Source: Candidatus Tagabacteria bacterium CG_4_10_14_0_2_um_filter_40_13 (GTDB lineage Bacteria; Patescibacteriota; Minisyncoccia; GCA-002779875). From it: 12,934 nucleotides of DNA. Each line of letters starts with the position of its first letter. Position 1 is the stretch's first letter. The stretch is from assembly GCA_002792165.1 (NCBI GenBank), contig PFNV01000017.1:1-12934 (forward strand). The letters run 5' to 3'. This document shows, one piece after another, positions 11,909 to 12,934 of the stretch. The notes under the pieces were generated by a model, which saw only the letters and a program-made list of their open reading frames with translations, was not told the origin of the DNA and ran no database searches. The position numbers were made by a program, and so were the translations under genes.

Positions 11909-12934
11909 ATGAAAAAGTATATTTTTTGGACCATCTTCGTTTTCTCAATGGGTTTTTTCGTCCCATTTTTAATTTTTCTTCTCGCGAATAATTTTTCCAG
12001 TCCTTCAGGCGATTTTTACGTTTCGCCGAAAAAGGAGATAAATTTAGCAAAAAAAGAAGAACAGGAAATAAAAATTCCCGCGGCGAGCGTCGCAGAATCG
12101 GTTGGTAAAAAACAAGCTTCAAATAAAAATATCGTTTCTTTGCTTTTTGTCGGCGATATTATGTTTGACCGGGGTGTTAAAAATTCGGTAGTGAAAAACG
12201 GCGATGGGGACTACGCGTTTTTATTTAAAAATGCCGATTTTATCAAAGATGCCGATATAAGCTTCGGCAACTTGGAAGGGCCAATTTCCGACAAAGGAAA
12301 AGATTTGAGAAACTTGTATTCTTTTCGTTTTGAGCCGTTTGCAATAAAAGCCTTAAAGAACAACGGTTTTGATGTTTTATCGGTCGCGAATAATCACATC
12401 GGCGATTGGGGGAAAGTTGCTTTTGAAGACACGATTTCGCGGCTGGACGCTGGCGGAATTATTACCATCGGCGGCGGACAAAATTTAAAAGACGCTGGAA
12501 AAGTTAAGATTATAGAAAAAAATGGTTTTAGAATCGGATTTCTTTCTTTTAGCGACGCGGGTCCGGATTGGCTTGGGGCAACTCAAGACTCGGCAGGAAT
12601 CTTAATTACCGATGACGAAAATTTTTCTTCGCTTATTCGCGAAGCAGCGCCACAAGTTGATATTCTGGTTGTTTCTTTGCATTTCGGGGAAGAGTACCAA
12701 GGAAATGCTAATGACCGCCAGAAGAAATTGGCTCATTTGGCGATTGATAGCGGCGCGAAAATTGTTGTTGGACATCATCCGCACGTTGTGCAAGAAGTGG
12801 AGCAGTATAAAAATGGCGTCATCGCTTACAGCTTGGGCAATTTTATTTTTGACCAAAATTTTTCCAAAGAAACAATGCAGGGCTTAGCTTTAGAGATTGT
12901 TTTAGATGGCGCTGAAATAATTTCAGTCAAGCAG
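11909..12934 (+). CDS. CapA-family (PGA_cap) metallophosphatase-fold protein, cut by right edge
   Basis: The first 342 residues of a protein of the CapA/PgsA family, calcineurin-like metallophosphatase folds best known from poly-gamma-glutamate capsule synthesis; many members have unknown substrates. A membrane anchor or signal at about 4-26 (YIFWTIFVFSMGFFVPFLIF...) is followed by a low-complexity linker (about 27-74), so the catalytic domain should be outside the membrane. Metal-site style motifs are VGDIMFDRGV (81-90), FGNLEGPI (119-126), ANNHIGDWG (160-168), SLHFGEEY (256-263), GHHPHVVQ (288-295) and YSLGNFIFDQ (307-316). The ATG at 11909 has a TGAGGG Shine-Dalgarno 5 nt upstream. It follows ftsQ by 7 bp in the same operon. 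I give no gene symbol because capsule synthesis is not shown. Confidence 0.88.
   Translation, partial: MKKYIFWTIFVFSMGFFVPFLIFLLANNFSSPSGDFYVSPKKEINLAKKEEQEIKIPAASVAESVGKKQASNKNIVSLLFVGDIMFDRGVKNSVVKNGDGDYAFLFKNADFIKDADISFGNLEGPISDKGKDLRNLYSFRFEPFAIKALKNNGFDVLSVANNHIGDWGKVAFEDTISRLDAGGIITIGGGQNLKDAGKVKIIEKNGFRIGFLSFSDAGPDWLGATQDSAGILITDDENFSSLIREAAPQVDILVVSLHFGEEYQGNANDRQKKLAHLAIDSGAKIVVGHHPHVVQEVEQYKNGVIAYSLGNFIFDQNFSKETMQGLALEIVLDGAEIISVKQ

Noticed and set aside
1..12934. Search for CRISPR arrays, transposases, toxin-antitoxin pairs, defence or phage genes
   Set aside because: No regularly spaced repeats and no matching proteins were seen on either strand; the genes are all housekeeping or surface types.

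Overview
This window looks like chromosomal DNA of a small-genome bacterium, most likely a Patescibacteria/CPR lineage of Parcubacteria type. This is an inference from shortened housekeeping proteins (a MiaB without a TRAM domain, a Rel without its zinc-finger region), very tight gene packing, promoters lying directly on start codons, and GC-rich palindromes between genes in an otherwise AT-rich sequence. TGA is used as a stop (parB and ftsQ), so the code is the standard bacterial one and not the recoded Gracilibacteria type. No phage, transposase, CRISPR or defence genes are visible.

Layout. Positions 1-1384 (minus strand) hold the start of miaA, cut by the window edge, preceded by miaB; the two modify A37 of tRNAs. 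Positions 1366-2890 (plus) hold a single class-III aminotransferase gene with its own promoter, strong Shine-Dalgarno and terminator. Positions 2891-3409 carry no credible gene, only a series of palindromes and short repeats. tRNA-Leu(CAA) lies at 3410-3496 (minus), diverging from parB (3560-4528, plus). parB converges on and overlaps a RelA/SpoT homologue (4521-6248, minus). A 220-bp gap follows with hairpins, a possible small RNA and a bidirectional terminator. Then come topA (6469-8571, minus) and dprA (8683-9741, minus), which keep the dprA-topA order common in bacteria. Diverging from dprA is a plus-strand operon serS-ftsQ-capA (9809 to the right edge, capA incomplete).

The genes are mostly core functions: translation (SerRS, tRNA-Leu, A37 modification), alarmone metabolism (Rel), chromosome maintenance (ParB, TopA, DprA), division (FtsQ) and the cell surface (CapA-like). 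I did not find a clearly new multi-gene system.

The signals most worth following are small. (1) A 34-bp imperfect palindrome occurs twice, at 191-224 and 6387-6420, with 28 of 34 positions identical and a conserved central core. (2) A possible independent RNA at about 6305-6479 has a perfect TTGACA -35, two hairpins and a terminator followed by eight T. (3) An in-frame insert in MiaB carries a perfect 15-bp inverted repeat, like the palindromic elements known inside Rickettsia genes. (4) parB, rel, topA and serS each have a -10 box ending 6-7 nt before ATG, which predicts leaderless mRNAs, while the aminotransferase and capA use Shine-Dalgarno sequences.
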